Source of the DNA: Sphingobacteriales bacterium
GTDB lineage: Bacteria > Bacteroidota > Bacteroidia > Chitinophagales > UBA2359
Direction of reading: 5' to 3'
NCBI GenBank assembly: GCA_016718845.1
Contig: JADKCK010000037.1
Coordinates: 11,983-75,982 of the forward strand
DNA length: 64,000 nucleotides
Shown here piece after piece: positions 44,201-52,453 of the stretch; position 1 is the first letter of the stretch; the number at the start of each line of letters is the position of its first letter. The position numbers and the translations under genes were made by a program. The notes below the pieces were generated by a model that saw nothing but the letters and a program-made list of their open reading frames with translations, had not been told where the DNA came from and made no database searches.

Positions 44201-45619
44201 GTCGCAGTGGTCATGACCATGGTCGTCGGTAATACCTGCTTCTTGCATTAAACAAGCATTTAGGTAAGCAAGGTCTGTTACCGAAATGTTGTTGTCTAAG
44301 TTCAAATCGTTGCAAGATGCAGGGGCAAGGGTATTTTGTAAAATGCCGTTGGCATACAAACCGCGGTCGTTGTTGTCGCGTTGGTAGTTTACGTTAAGGT
44401 CGCCTGCTTTGCGAATGCCATTACAGTTGCCATCGCAGTCGGGTTGTGCCGAGCCGTAAATTTCGCCTGCACAATCTATAAAGGGGTTACAGGTTTCGGC
44501 AAGTGTTACTGTTGTAGTGCCGCCACTGCGGTTAATGTTGATACACATTTGTCCCCAATTGTTATCGTATCGGGTTTCGTAGTTGCCTAATTTATCGGGC
44601 GAGTGGTCCCAGTTTACGCGTACTACCATGGTATATAAGCCAGCGGGTATGTTGGTAATATCTATCCATTGGCATTGTAAGCCTGAGTTGTAAATATCGC
44701 CACATTGTGCGGTAATACCTTGGTTGGTGCAATTAAATTTAGCCGAACCGCCATCGCCGCACTCCAAATCCATTACACAAAAGCCGTTTTTAAAACCTGC
44801 CGGAATTTTAACGCCATTGGCATCGTACAACAGATACTCGGCGTAGCCTTCGTAGTGCCAGTGACCGTGGCACTCGTCCCACTCCCATTGTGTGGTGGCG
44901 GTGGCGGTGCTTGCGGGTGTTTGTCCTACGTAATAATCTTGGTTGCCAATATTTTTGATGTGGGTGGTAAAGCGCACTATTTCGCGGGTTCCGTATCCTT
45001 TCATACAGCCTTCGGCAACGGTACAAGCGTTGGTGCTATTCAGGGTTTGGAAGTACATAGAGCTAGACAACTCGCTTTCGACAACCATTAAATCGGGACC
45101 CGACGGGCAGTTGGGGTTGCCTGCCGATAGGCACATGGCGGGGTCGTTGATGGTGGCGGTGGGGTTATAGTTGCAAGCATCTAAATCCATGCAACCTGTT
45201 ATGGCTCCGGCAAAACTTAAATCCCACTGTATGGCGGTGCTTTGGCACGATGTACCTTCATCGCCGATGCGTATGTAGTAGGTTACATTTTTGAACAAGC
45301 CAGTTTGCAAAGTTGCCTGATTGCCGCAACCGCTCGACGACCAAGCAACAGAGCCTGTTTGTAGGTCGTCGTAGACAATACCTGTGCAGTGGTCGTAAAA
45401 CCAAACGGCGGTATTACAAGTGTTACCCGTGCAGGTGCTTAACACAAACAAACCTGTGGTGTCGGGTGTAAAACTGTACCAAGCATCGGGACCTGGTGCT
45501 GTATAGCTACCTACTGTTACAACGGTAGCATTGCTACACGATGTACCTTGTGCCATTAATGGTGCTGCAAAAAACAGGCACAATAGGCACAGAAACGAAA
45601 GTTTGAAAAAATGGTTCAT
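41240..45619 (-). CDS. T9SS-sorted lysyl oxidase-domain multimodular protein
   Basis: 1459 residues. I chose Met at 45619 because it begins the signal peptide (MNHFFKLSFLCLLCLFF); the frame is open 59 codons further upstream but not signal-like. Order: a pre-peptidase-like domain (25-140), then a lysyl oxidase domain at about 175-365 with WEWDECHGHWH (copper ligands His251, 253, 255), Lys277 in GFKNGFC and Tyr310 in CGDIYNSGLQCQWID. These match the lysine tyrosylquinone residues and the CQWIDIT signature of animal LOX. A dockerin/EF-hand-like segment follows (DLNLDNNISVTDL), then two more pre-peptidase-like modules, SprB-like repeats (YTVTITDANGC), a fibronectin III domain and a sorting domain (LTPNPANNAV to KLVVVK). 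Predicted role: copper amine oxidation of protein lysines at the cell surface. Confidence 0.88.
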   Translation of the reverse strand: MNHFFKLSFLCLLCLFFAAPLMAQGTSCSNATVVTVGSYTAPGPDAWYSFTPDTTGLFVLSTCTGNTCNTAVWFYDHCTGIVYDDLQTGSVAWSSSGCGNQATLQTGLFKNVTYYIRIGDEGTSCQSTAIQWDLSFAGAITGCMDLDACNYNPTATINDPAMCLSAGNPNCPSGPDLMVVESELSSSMYFQTLNSTNACTVAEGCMKGYGTREIVRFTTHIKNIGNQDYYVGQTPASTATATTQWEWDECHGHWHYEGYAEYLLYDANGVKIPAGFKNGFCVMDLECGDGGSAKFNCTNQGITAQCGDIYNSGLQCQWIDITNIPAGLYTMVVRVNWDHSPDKLGNYETRYDNNWGQMCININRSGGTTTVTLAETCNPFIDCAGEIYGSAQPDCDGNCNGIRKAGDLNVNYQRDNNDRGLYANGILQNTLAPASCNDLNLDNNISVTDLAYLNACLMQEAGITDDHGHDHCDLPAFNIYNPNDTAWFAIGNYSAANQYIDIYLRSPITHLHALQFDVSGINITNAVLQPIADYNANVYYNATTGRVIIYPSDTTHIEHIDDFAPFLRLYYSNASISISDVLLNNFTLVNDHLEEFVAQYYYTPTLPPSCSLAMQVCLNGAFSYPANTSSNNTGAIGCINNTSNRGWTYLPVSSSGNISISANNTAGANINYAVWGPFANVAAALGSCGSLGTPIHCESGPAPNTNFTLTGATAGQVYLLLTTNQSAAITNIVLQQTGGTGSVGVTAQAATLTACNTGNNTGSFVLSNAAVVPASLTGATVSYYPTLADANNKTNAIAQTPYVSAATTVYARVESSTGCYAISTITLALAAAPSGTISGGTCSANVSLNLAVSSGTAPYTFAWNDGVTTQNRTNVDAGTYTVTITDANGCNATATKTVAVCCFTAVRACLNAPFTYPVSTTGTAETGNNYGCLSQRPKPRWFWLPASKLGTVTLNINASPAIDIDYAVWGPFSSEAAVSCGTLPAPISCDYTGTIGGTANLTVTAAGQGFLVLVTNFTSSTANIILQQTGGTGALGVTANNATLQACDLGNGTANFNLSSAAVVPSSLVGVSARFFANQNDAQNGTNALNATSYNSPAATVYARVELPNSCFAISTVTLQLKAKPTANLTNANICAGQTATLTPTGGTYTAYLWSNGSTTSGINAASSGTYTVTVTAANACTATAAATITQSTPTTTIGNVNNAACGALGSMSATSTGGTAPYSLAWSNGQISSTINNLSAATYTVTVSDATNCTATASASITSNLNPPATLNVVNITNTSAKLQWSSVAGATNYTIQGRKVGTATWTTIGPLTGNSKTVNTLSACKNYEWKVRANCTGGTSSAFSTLNTFVTAGCAGMLYADEQDAAKTDNEFTAEALTLTPNPANNAVTINYYTDTENPITIRLFDALGKTVLQQQANATLGENQLNIDLTALPQGYYLVELNDGVTRVNQKLVVVK

Positions 45620-45838
45620 AGGATTATGTATGAAAAATGGTAATTGGCTATGGTTGGTTGTGGAACGGCAAATGTAACCTTTTTTTTTGTTCTGTGTATG
45701 TTTTGGGTAAGAAAAAAAACTTTTAGCGATTTTATTGTACGATATGGGTAGGTCTACGTTTTTATTAGATAGAGGCGTTTCGACTATGCTCAACAACCGC
45801 TACTTTTTAACGTTGGCATCAAAAAGAAACAAAAAAAG

Positions 45839-45873
45839 AAACGCTGTTAATAGCTAAACCACTAACAGCGTTT
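45839..45873 (-). terminator. Hairpin terminator of the DedA gene
   Basis: An 11-bp stem (aaacgctgtta) with a 13-nt loop, flanked by A-rich and T7 runs; it lies 41 bp beyond the dedA-family stop. Confidence 0.85.
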
Positions 45874-45913
45874 TTTTACAAATTGGGATGATAAAAGGGA
45901 GTTGTGTGGTAAC

Positions 45914-46552
45914 TTAGCTATTTTTACGTGCTTTTAATGCCCCCCAAATAGGTGGTAACAACGATAAAAAGATGACGGTTAAGATGATATAATGGAGTGA
46001 TTCGCGGACTGTATCTTGCGAGAAGCCAAACATAGCGGCTAATTGTACTAAGAAATAACCCAATAAGCCCATCGACAATACCCAACTTATTGCCCCTATA
46101 CAGCTATAGGTGATGTATCGGCGGTAAGATAAATCGCTTACGCCAGCTAATATAGGCACCATTGAGCGGATAATGGGTACAAATTTACCTACAATAATGG
46201 CTAAGTTACCGTATTTGGCATAAAACTCGCGGGTTTGGGTAATGTATTTTTGTTTAAAATACCAAGTGTCGGGTTTGTCGTATAGGGCAACACCTACTCG
46301 GTTGCCAATAAGGTAGCCTGTTGAGTCGCCCAAGATGGTCATGATAATCATGCCCAACATCAACAGCCATATATTGCTGATGTTAAGCATGCCAATAGCG
46401 CAAAAGAAACCTGCCGTAACGATGAGTGAGTCGCCGGGCAAGAAAAAGCACATTAAGCCTGTTTCGGCAAACAAAACGGCAAATATGGCAATAGCCCCGT
46501 AGGTTTTTATAAGGTACTCGGGCTTTATTAGTTGTAACAATTCGTGAATCAT
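45914..46552 (-). CDS. DedA/VTT-family inner-membrane protein
   Basis: Integral membrane protein of the DedA family, implicated in undecaprenyl-phosphate or phospholipid transport across the inner membrane. Family motifs are ETGLMCFFLPGDSL, LGDSTGYLIGNRVG, KYGNLAIIVGKFVPIIRSMV and YRRYITYSCIGAISWV; about five hydrophobic segments are visible. Met at 46552 starts MIHELLQLIKPEYL; nine upstream codons are open but less plausible. 212 residues, complete. The abnormal G/C block begins about 120 bp upstream. Confidence 0.9.
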   Translation of the reverse strand: MIHELLQLIKPEYLIKTYGAIAIFAVLFAETGLMCFFLPGDSLIVTAGFFCAIGMLNISNIWLLMLGMIIMTILGDSTGYLIGNRVGVALYDKPDTWYFKQKYITQTREFYAKYGNLAIIVGKFVPIIRSMVPILAGVSDLSYRRYITYSCIGAISWVLSMGLLGYFLVQLAAMFGFSQDTVRESLHYIILTVIFLSLLPPIWGALKARKNS

Positions 46553-46675
46553 GGTGCAAAGATACAAGCCTTTAGGCAATTTTGCTTATATAAGGGCGTG
46601 TTTTTTTTGACGGCTTGATAAATTTTGGCTGCCCGCTTTTGGCTGTCCGCTTCAGGCTTTTGGCTTGTCCGCTAA

Positions 46676-47085
<410 letters not shown>

Positions 47086-47140
47086 CCCAAGCCTATGCCG
47101 AACAACTGTAGCTTGTAGCCAATAGCCGGGCACAACCGCA

Positions 47141-47181
47141 AAAAAACACCAACTGCTTTTTGAGGGCAGTTGGTGTTTTTT
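47141..47181 (-). terminator. Hairpin terminator
   Basis: A 16-bp stem (aaaaaacaccaactgc) with a 9-nt loop and T-rich tail, beyond the stop of the 47243-50683 gene. Confidence 0.88.
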
Positions 47182-47242
47182 TTTGAGTCTTAGTTTTACT
47201 CAATAGAGTAGGGTTTAAACTTTACTAATTTAGAGCCATTGT

Positions 47243-50200
47243 TTATTTTTTCAACAACTTAGTGGTGCTTGTACCGTTTGGCGTGTTGATAGTTACAAAG
47301 TACGTGCCTACTGCATAGCTGCTTACATCAAGTGTTAGCTTATTGTTGCCTGCTGTGGTGTTTAGTTGTTGGGTATACACCAATTTACCTACTACGTCGT
47401 ATACCAATAAGGTGGCAGTAGCAACTTTGGGGCTATCAAAACTTAGGCTTACTAAGTTGCTTGCAGGGTTTGGCTCAATGGTGCTAACAAACACGGTTGT
47501 ATTGCGGCTAACCGTTACTACACCCAATTGTTTGGTCGTTCCGTCGTAATCGGTTTGGGTTAAACGATAGTAGGTTAAGCCATTAGCCGCATTTTTATCC
47601 AACATTTGGTAGTGTTGGTTAGTGTTGCTATTACCTACGCCTTTAACGGTAGTTATTTGGATATAGTTTGTACCATCGATTGAGCTATATAGCGTAAAAT
47701 AGTCGTTGTTTATTTCGCTGGCGGTTGTCCATTCAATTAAGTTGCCGTTGTTTTGTGCTTTACCATTTAAACGCACCAAATTAACAGCTACTGCATTTTG
47801 TATCAACACAACAATGTTGGCGGTGCTAGTAAATGTACCATCGCTAACGCTATATTCAATAGTCATTAAACCACTAAAATCATTATCAACAATTATGTTA
47901 ACCGTACCTGTTGTGGCATCAAAAGTTAAGCTACCACCTTGGTCTGGTTGCGATACGTTATAGGTTAGGGCATCGCCATTGGCATCAGATGTATATTCCG
48001 ATAATTGTACGATAAGGCTACCTACATTCACCGCTGCCGATGCACTCACGTTTTCTGCAACAACTTTTTTGTAGAAAAACACATTATCTACATAAACAGT
48101 AGTTGCTCCGGTAGGTTGTCCTACTAATATGTATTGTGCGATATGAGATGTTGTGGTTAGCCCAACGAAATCGCTAAGTGGAATATCTAAACTTACCCAT
48201 GTAGCTTGTGCTGGGCTGTTTATGTTTACCTGATGCTCTACATCATCGCCGCCGCCAAATGCGCCGTCGGCACCAAAATCTACCAACTTAATGCCAAATA
48301 GGGTAAAATTGGGCGACCAGATGTCGATATGGAAAAAGTCCATTTCGGAAACATCTAATTGGTTAGTTACGGTTTCGATACCCACGTAATCGAGTGCCGA
48401 GTATTTTTTGGTAGGATTGCCGGCTATTGTTACATCTTCAAGTGTTGCAGACGACCAATCGGTTCTCCATGTATCGACAGGAACATTGGTATAGGCATCG
48501 CTGAACAATGAAATTACGTTGGCTGCATCTTGGGTAGGTGTTGGTGCTGCTACGGTAGGTTCGGTTGGACCTACAACATCTTCTTTGTAGAAAAATACAT
48601 TATCTACATAAACAGTAGTTGAGCCGGTAGGTTGTCCTACTAATATGTATTGAGCTATGTTAGACGTTGTGGTTAGCCCAACGAAATCGCTAAGTGGAAT
48701 ATCTAAACTTACCCAAGTAGCTTGTGCAGGGCTGTTTATGTTTACCTGATGCTCTACATCGTCGCCGCCGCCAAATGCGCCGTCGGCACCAAAATCTACC
48801 AATTTAATACCAAATAGGGTAAAATTGGGCGACCAGATGTCGATATGGAAAAATTCCATTTCAGAAACATCTAATTGGTTAGTTACGGTTTCGATACCTA
48901 CGAAATCGAGTGCAGAGTATTTTTTGGTAGGATTGCCAGCTATTGTTACATCTTCAAGTGTTGCAGACGACCAATCGGTTCTCCATGTGTCGACAGGAAC
49001 ATTGGTATAGACATGGCTGAACAACGAAATTACGTTGGCTGCATCTTGGGTAGGTGTTGGTGCTGCTACAGTAGGTTCGGTGGGAGCTACAACATCTTCT
49101 TTGTAGAAAAATACATTATCTACATAAACAGTAGTTGCACCGGTTGGTTGTCCTACTAATATGTATTGTGCGATATGAGCCGTTGTGGTTAGACCAGCGA
49201 AATCGCTCAATGGAATATCTAAACTTACCCATGTAGCTTGTGCAGGACTGTTTATATTTACCTGATGCTCTACATCATCGCCGCCGCCAAATGCGCCATC
49301 GGCACCAAAATCTACCAACTTAATACCAAATAGGGTAAAATTGGGCGACCAGATGTCGATATGGAAAAATTCCATTTCGGAAACATCTAATTGGTTAGCT
49401 ACGGTTTCGATACCTACATAATCGAGTGCGGAATATTTTTTGGTAGCGTTGCCAGCTATTGTTACATCTTCAAGTGTTGCAGACGACCAATCGGTTCTCC
49501 ATGTGTCGACAGGAACGTTGGTATAGGCATCGCTGAACAACGAAATTACGTTGGCTGCATCTTGGGTAGGTGTTGGTGCTGCTACGGTAGGTTCGGTTGG
49601 ACCTACAACATCTTCTTTGTAGAAAAATACATTATCTACATAAACAGTAGTTGCACCGGTTGGTTGTCCTACTAATATGTATTGTGCTATGTGAGATGTT
49701 GTAGTTAGTCCAGTGAAATCGCTCAATGGAATATCTAAACTTACCCATGTAGCTTGTGCGGGGGCGTTTATGTTTACCTGATGCTCTACATCATCGCCGC
49801 CGCCAAATGCTCCATTGGCACCAAAATCTACCAACTTAATACCAAATAAGGTGAAATTGGGCGACCAGATGTCGATATGGAAAAAGTCCATTTCGGAAAC
49901 ATCTAATTGGTTAGTTACGGTTTCGATACCTACGAAATCGAGTGCGGAATATTTTTTGGTAGCGTTGCCAGCTATTGTTACATCTTCAAGTGTTGCAGAC
50001 GACCAATCGGTTCTCCATGTATCGACAGTAACGTTGGTATAAGCACCGCTGAACAACGAAATTACGTTGGCTGCATCTTGGGTAGGTGTTGGGGCGGCTA
50101 CAGTAGGTTCGGTTGGAGCACTTCCGTTGTCAGAAAAAGTAATGTCATCAAAATAGATGATATTATCCTGAGTTCTGCCGCCTAAATTAAAATCTGGGAA

Positions 50201-50683
50201 TACAATAATTTGGTCTAATTGACCTTCGGATGCAGGAGGGTTAATAAACGAGGAGAAGTTGAAAGTAAGCTCTTCCCATTGGTTTACCAAGGTATTAGCC
50301 ACTTTAATTTCGCCTTGTGACCAACCTGTTGGGCTAGCCAGTTTTATACCTACATCGCTAATCACCGATTTCCAAACCTTAATTTTGATGGTGGAAGTGG
50401 TGGCATCGAGCACAAAGGGACCTAGGTCTGAGCCGTGGAGCGATTCGCAACCTGCCCAAGGGTTTCCGGCTTGCAATGCGGTAAATTTTGCTACTGTGGC
50501 AGAAGTGTTAATTCCGGACGGATCTGGATTTGCGACAATCTCTAATGTGGAATTAGTAGCATTTTCGAAAACTGTCCAAGTCCAACCTGCGCCATTTCCG
50601 CCTGCTTCAAAATCAATTGGGGCGTTTTGTGCAAAAGTTAGCGATGCAAAGAGCATTAAGCAAAGAAATGTAAAATTCTTCAT
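47243..50683 (-). CDS. T9SS protein with four near-identical CBM-like repeats
   Basis: 1146 residues. The signal peptide MKNFTFLCLMLFASLTFAQ precedes a jelly-roll-like domain (20-190, ending DNIIYFDDITFSDN). Four tandem 172-residue modules follow, each starting PTEPTVAAPTPTQDAANVIS, with DTWRTDWSSATLEDV, FHIDIWSPNFTLFGIKLVDF and TTVYVDNVFFYK. I recall such modules beside family 16 glycoside hydrolases of marine Bacteroidota, so a carbohydrate-binding role is inferred. A cadherin-like segment (VQLSEYTSDANGDALTYNV) and the T9SS C-terminal region (IEPNPASNLVSLSF to TTKLLKK) complete it. No catalytic domain is present. It shares its last 270 residues with the gene at 51327. Confidence 0.85.
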   Translation of the reverse strand: MKNFTFLCLMLFASLTFAQNAPIDFEAGGNGAGWTWTVFENATNSTLEIVANPDPSGINTSATVAKFTALQAGNPWAGCESLHGSDLGPFVLDATTSTIKIKVWKSVISDVGIKLASPTGWSQGEIKVANTLVNQWEELTFNFSSFINPPASEGQLDQIIVFPDFNLGGRTQDNIIYFDDITFSDNGSAPTEPTVAAPTPTQDAANVISLFSGAYTNVTVDTWRTDWSSATLEDVTIAGNATKKYSALDFVGIETVTNQLDVSEMDFFHIDIWSPNFTLFGIKLVDFGANGAFGGGDDVEHQVNINAPAQATWVSLDIPLSDFTGLTTTSHIAQYILVGQPTGATTVYVDNVFFYKEDVVGPTEPTVAAPTPTQDAANVISLFSDAYTNVPVDTWRTDWSSATLEDVTIAGNATKKYSALDYVGIETVANQLDVSEMEFFHIDIWSPNFTLFGIKLVDFGADGAFGGGDDVEHQVNINSPAQATWVSLDIPLSDFAGLTTTAHIAQYILVGQPTGATTVYVDNVFFYKEDVVAPTEPTVAAPTPTQDAANVISLFSHVYTNVPVDTWRTDWSSATLEDVTIAGNPTKKYSALDFVGIETVTNQLDVSEMEFFHIDIWSPNFTLFGIKLVDFGADGAFGGGDDVEHQVNINSPAQATWVSLDIPLSDFVGLTTTSNIAQYILVGQPTGSTTVYVDNVFFYKEDVVGPTEPTVAAPTPTQDAANVISLFSDAYTNVPVDTWRTDWSSATLEDVTIAGNPTKKYSALDYVGIETVTNQLDVSEMDFFHIDIWSPNFTLFGIKLVDFGADGAFGGGDDVEHQVNINSPAQATWVSLDIPLSDFVGLTTTSHIAQYILVGQPTGATTVYVDNVFFYKKVVAENVSASAAVNVGSLIVQLSEYTSDANGDALTYNVSQPDQGGSLTFDATTGTVNIIVDNDFSGLMTIEYSVSDGTFTSTANIVVLIQNAVAVNLVRLNGKAQNNGNLIEWTTASEINNDYFTLYSSIDGTNYIQITTVKGVGNSNTNQHYQMLDKNAANGLTYYRLTQTDYDGTTKQLGVVTVSRNTTVFVSTIEPNPASNLVSLSFDSPKVATATLLVYDVVGKLVYTQQLNTTAGNNKLTLDVSSYAVGTYFVTINTPNGTSTTKLLKK
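48063..50125 (-). repeat. Four 516-bp coding repeats
   Basis: The landmark tccatttcggaaacatc recurs at a strict 516-bp spacing (near 48336, 48852, 49368 and 49884). Copies differ at only a few percent of positions, indicating recent duplication or ongoing homogenisation. Confidence 0.95.
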
Positions 50684-51257
50684 TGTGATTTTCTTTAGTA
50701 ATTGTCAAATTTGAGCCTTAAATTTAAGATGATTTTTTTACTTGGTTTTATATTAGCCTTAAGTGTTTAACAGCCATTTGGGGTGCTCTATCAACCCCTC
50801 CTTTCGTTATAATTAGTTGCCCAACTGGCTTTTTCACTATAACGGTTTTATTAGGGTATTTGTTCGCAACCGAATGGTAATTATTGGGCGTGTTCCTAAA
50901 TAGTTGGACAATTGAACAAGTGAAACAAATACATTATGTTGATTGATAGAAATATTTTGTACCACGGTGGGTTGTTTTTATAATCCCATCGGAAGGCAGT
51001 TCTTCTTTTTGTTACCCTATCATTTGAAACTTCTTGGTCAATAGATTTAACAGAATGGCAACAACTTCTGAACCTCGTCTGAGCCAATTATTAATTGAAA
51101 AATCATTGTTTCTAGCTCGGCTATGCTCATACTGCAAAGGTATGTATCCTTTCCCATTTTTTTCTAAATTCCAAGCTTTTTTTTTTAACTTTTTGAAGAA
51201 ATACAGAAAAACGAAAAAAAACAATGCACTTGTGTTGGTATTTATTTTTTTCAACAA
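50684..51257. other. Gene-free 570-bp region
   Basis: AT-rich with a T9/A-rich stretch near 51165-51230. The upstream promoter of the 47243-50683 gene should lie near 50690-50780. A short minus-strand frame at 50896-51087 (FRWDYKNNPPWYK) gave no recognisable family. No transposase or RNA gene is seen. Confidence 0.5.
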
Positions 51258-51290
51258 AAAAACTCCCTTGTTTTTAACAAGGGAGTTTTT
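51258..51290 (-). terminator. Hairpin terminator
   Basis: A 15-bp stem (aaaaactcccttgtt) with a 3-nt loop, directly after the SprB-repeat T9SS gene. Confidence 0.92.
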
Positions 51291-51326
51291 GAAGATTGTT
51301 GCTTGTAGCAAGATACAAACAAGCCT

Positions 51327-52388
51327 TTATTTTTTCAACAACTTAGCGGTACTTGTACCGTTTGGTGTGTTGATAGTTACAAAGTAGGTACCTACTGCAT
51401 AGTTGCTTACATCAAGTGTTAGCATGTTGTTGCCTGCTGTGGTGTTTAGTTGTTGGGTATACACCAATTTACCTGCTACATCGTGTACCAATAAGGTAGC
51501 GATAGCAACTTTGGGGCTATCAAAACTTAGGCTTACTAAGTTGCTTGCAGGGTTTGGCTCAATGGTGCTAACAAACACGGTTGCATTACGGCTAACCGTT
51601 ACTACGCCCAATTGTTTGGTCGTTCCGTCGTAATCGGTTTGGGTTAAACGGTAGTAGGTTAAGCCATTAGCAGCGTTTTTATCCAACATTTGGTAGTGTT
51701 GGTTGGTTGTGCTATTACCTACGCCTTTAACTGTAGCTATTTGGATATAGTTTGTGCCATCGGTTGAGCTATACAGCGTAAAATAGTCGTTGTTCACTTC
51801 GCTGGCGGTTGTCCATTCAATTAGGTTGCCGTTGTTTTCGGCTTTACCGCTCAAACGCACTAAATTAACTGCTACTGCATTTTGTATCAACACAACAATG
51901 TTGGCGGTGCTAGTAAATGTACCATCGCTAACGCTATATTCAATGGTCATTAAACCACTAAAACCATTATCTACAATTATGTTAACCGCACCTGTTGTGG
52001 CATCAAAAGTTAAGCTACCGCCTTGGTCGGGTTGCAATACGTTGTAGGTTAGGGCATCGCCATTGGCATCAGAGGTATATTCCGATAATTGTATGATAAG
52101 GCTGCCTACATTCACGGCTGCCGATGCGCTTACGTTTTCGGCAACAGGGGCTACTTCGCCCGACTGACAAGCGGGGTCGTTAGCGGCTAATACCGTTACA
52201 CTTACTTCGGCGGCGCCCACACAACCGTTTGTGTCTGTTACCGTAACGGCATAAGCGTTAGCGGCATCAACCACAATAGTTTGCGTAGTTTCGTCCGTCG
52301 ACCATACATAGTTTGCATAGCCTTCGCCTGCATCTAAGGTGCTTGTTGTACCTTCGCAAATGGTGGTGTTGCCTGCAATAGTTGGCAC
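51327..52388 (-). CDS. SprB-repeat/CxxCH T9SS protein, C-terminal fragment
   Basis: Continues the 52454-56872 protein. Between the fragments GTACTATACC lacks one C; ACCTATACC restores SESGTYTVTVTNADGCTG, so homology is continuous from about 52480. This part has one more Ig/SprB-like repeat, the cadherin-like domain and the sorting domain (IEPNPASNLVSLSF to TAKLLKK). Its last 270 residues are almost identical to those of the 47243-50683 protein. Confidence 0.8.
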   Translation of the reverse strand: MPTIAGNTTICEGTTSTLDAGEGYANYVWSTDETTQTIVVDAANAYAVTVTDTNGCVGAAEVSVTVLAANDPACQSGEVAPVAENVSASAAVNVGSLIIQLSEYTSDANGDALTYNVLQPDQGGSLTFDATTGAVNIIVDNGFSGLMTIEYSVSDGTFTSTANIVVLIQNAVAVNLVRLSGKAENNGNLIEWTTASEVNNDYFTLYSSTDGTNYIQIATVKGVGNSTTNQHYQMLDKNAANGLTYYRLTQTDYDGTTKQLGVVTVSRNATVFVSTIEPNPASNLVSLSFDSPKVAIATLLVHDVAGKLVYTQQLNTTAGNNMLTLDVSNYAVGTYFVTINTPNGTSTAKLLKK

Positions 52389-52453
52389 TGGGTTAGTATT
52401 TACCGTTAGGGTAATGTTGTTGGTGCCGGTGCAACCATCGGCATTAGTTACTG

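Noticed and set aside
50896..51087. Short minus-strand frame as a transposase remnant
   Set aside because: No DDE or other transposase motif and no inverted-repeat ends could be seen.
51034..51387. Plus-strand frame of 117 residues
   Set aside because: It reads through poly-T/poly-A stretches and a terminator into an antisense T9SS gene.
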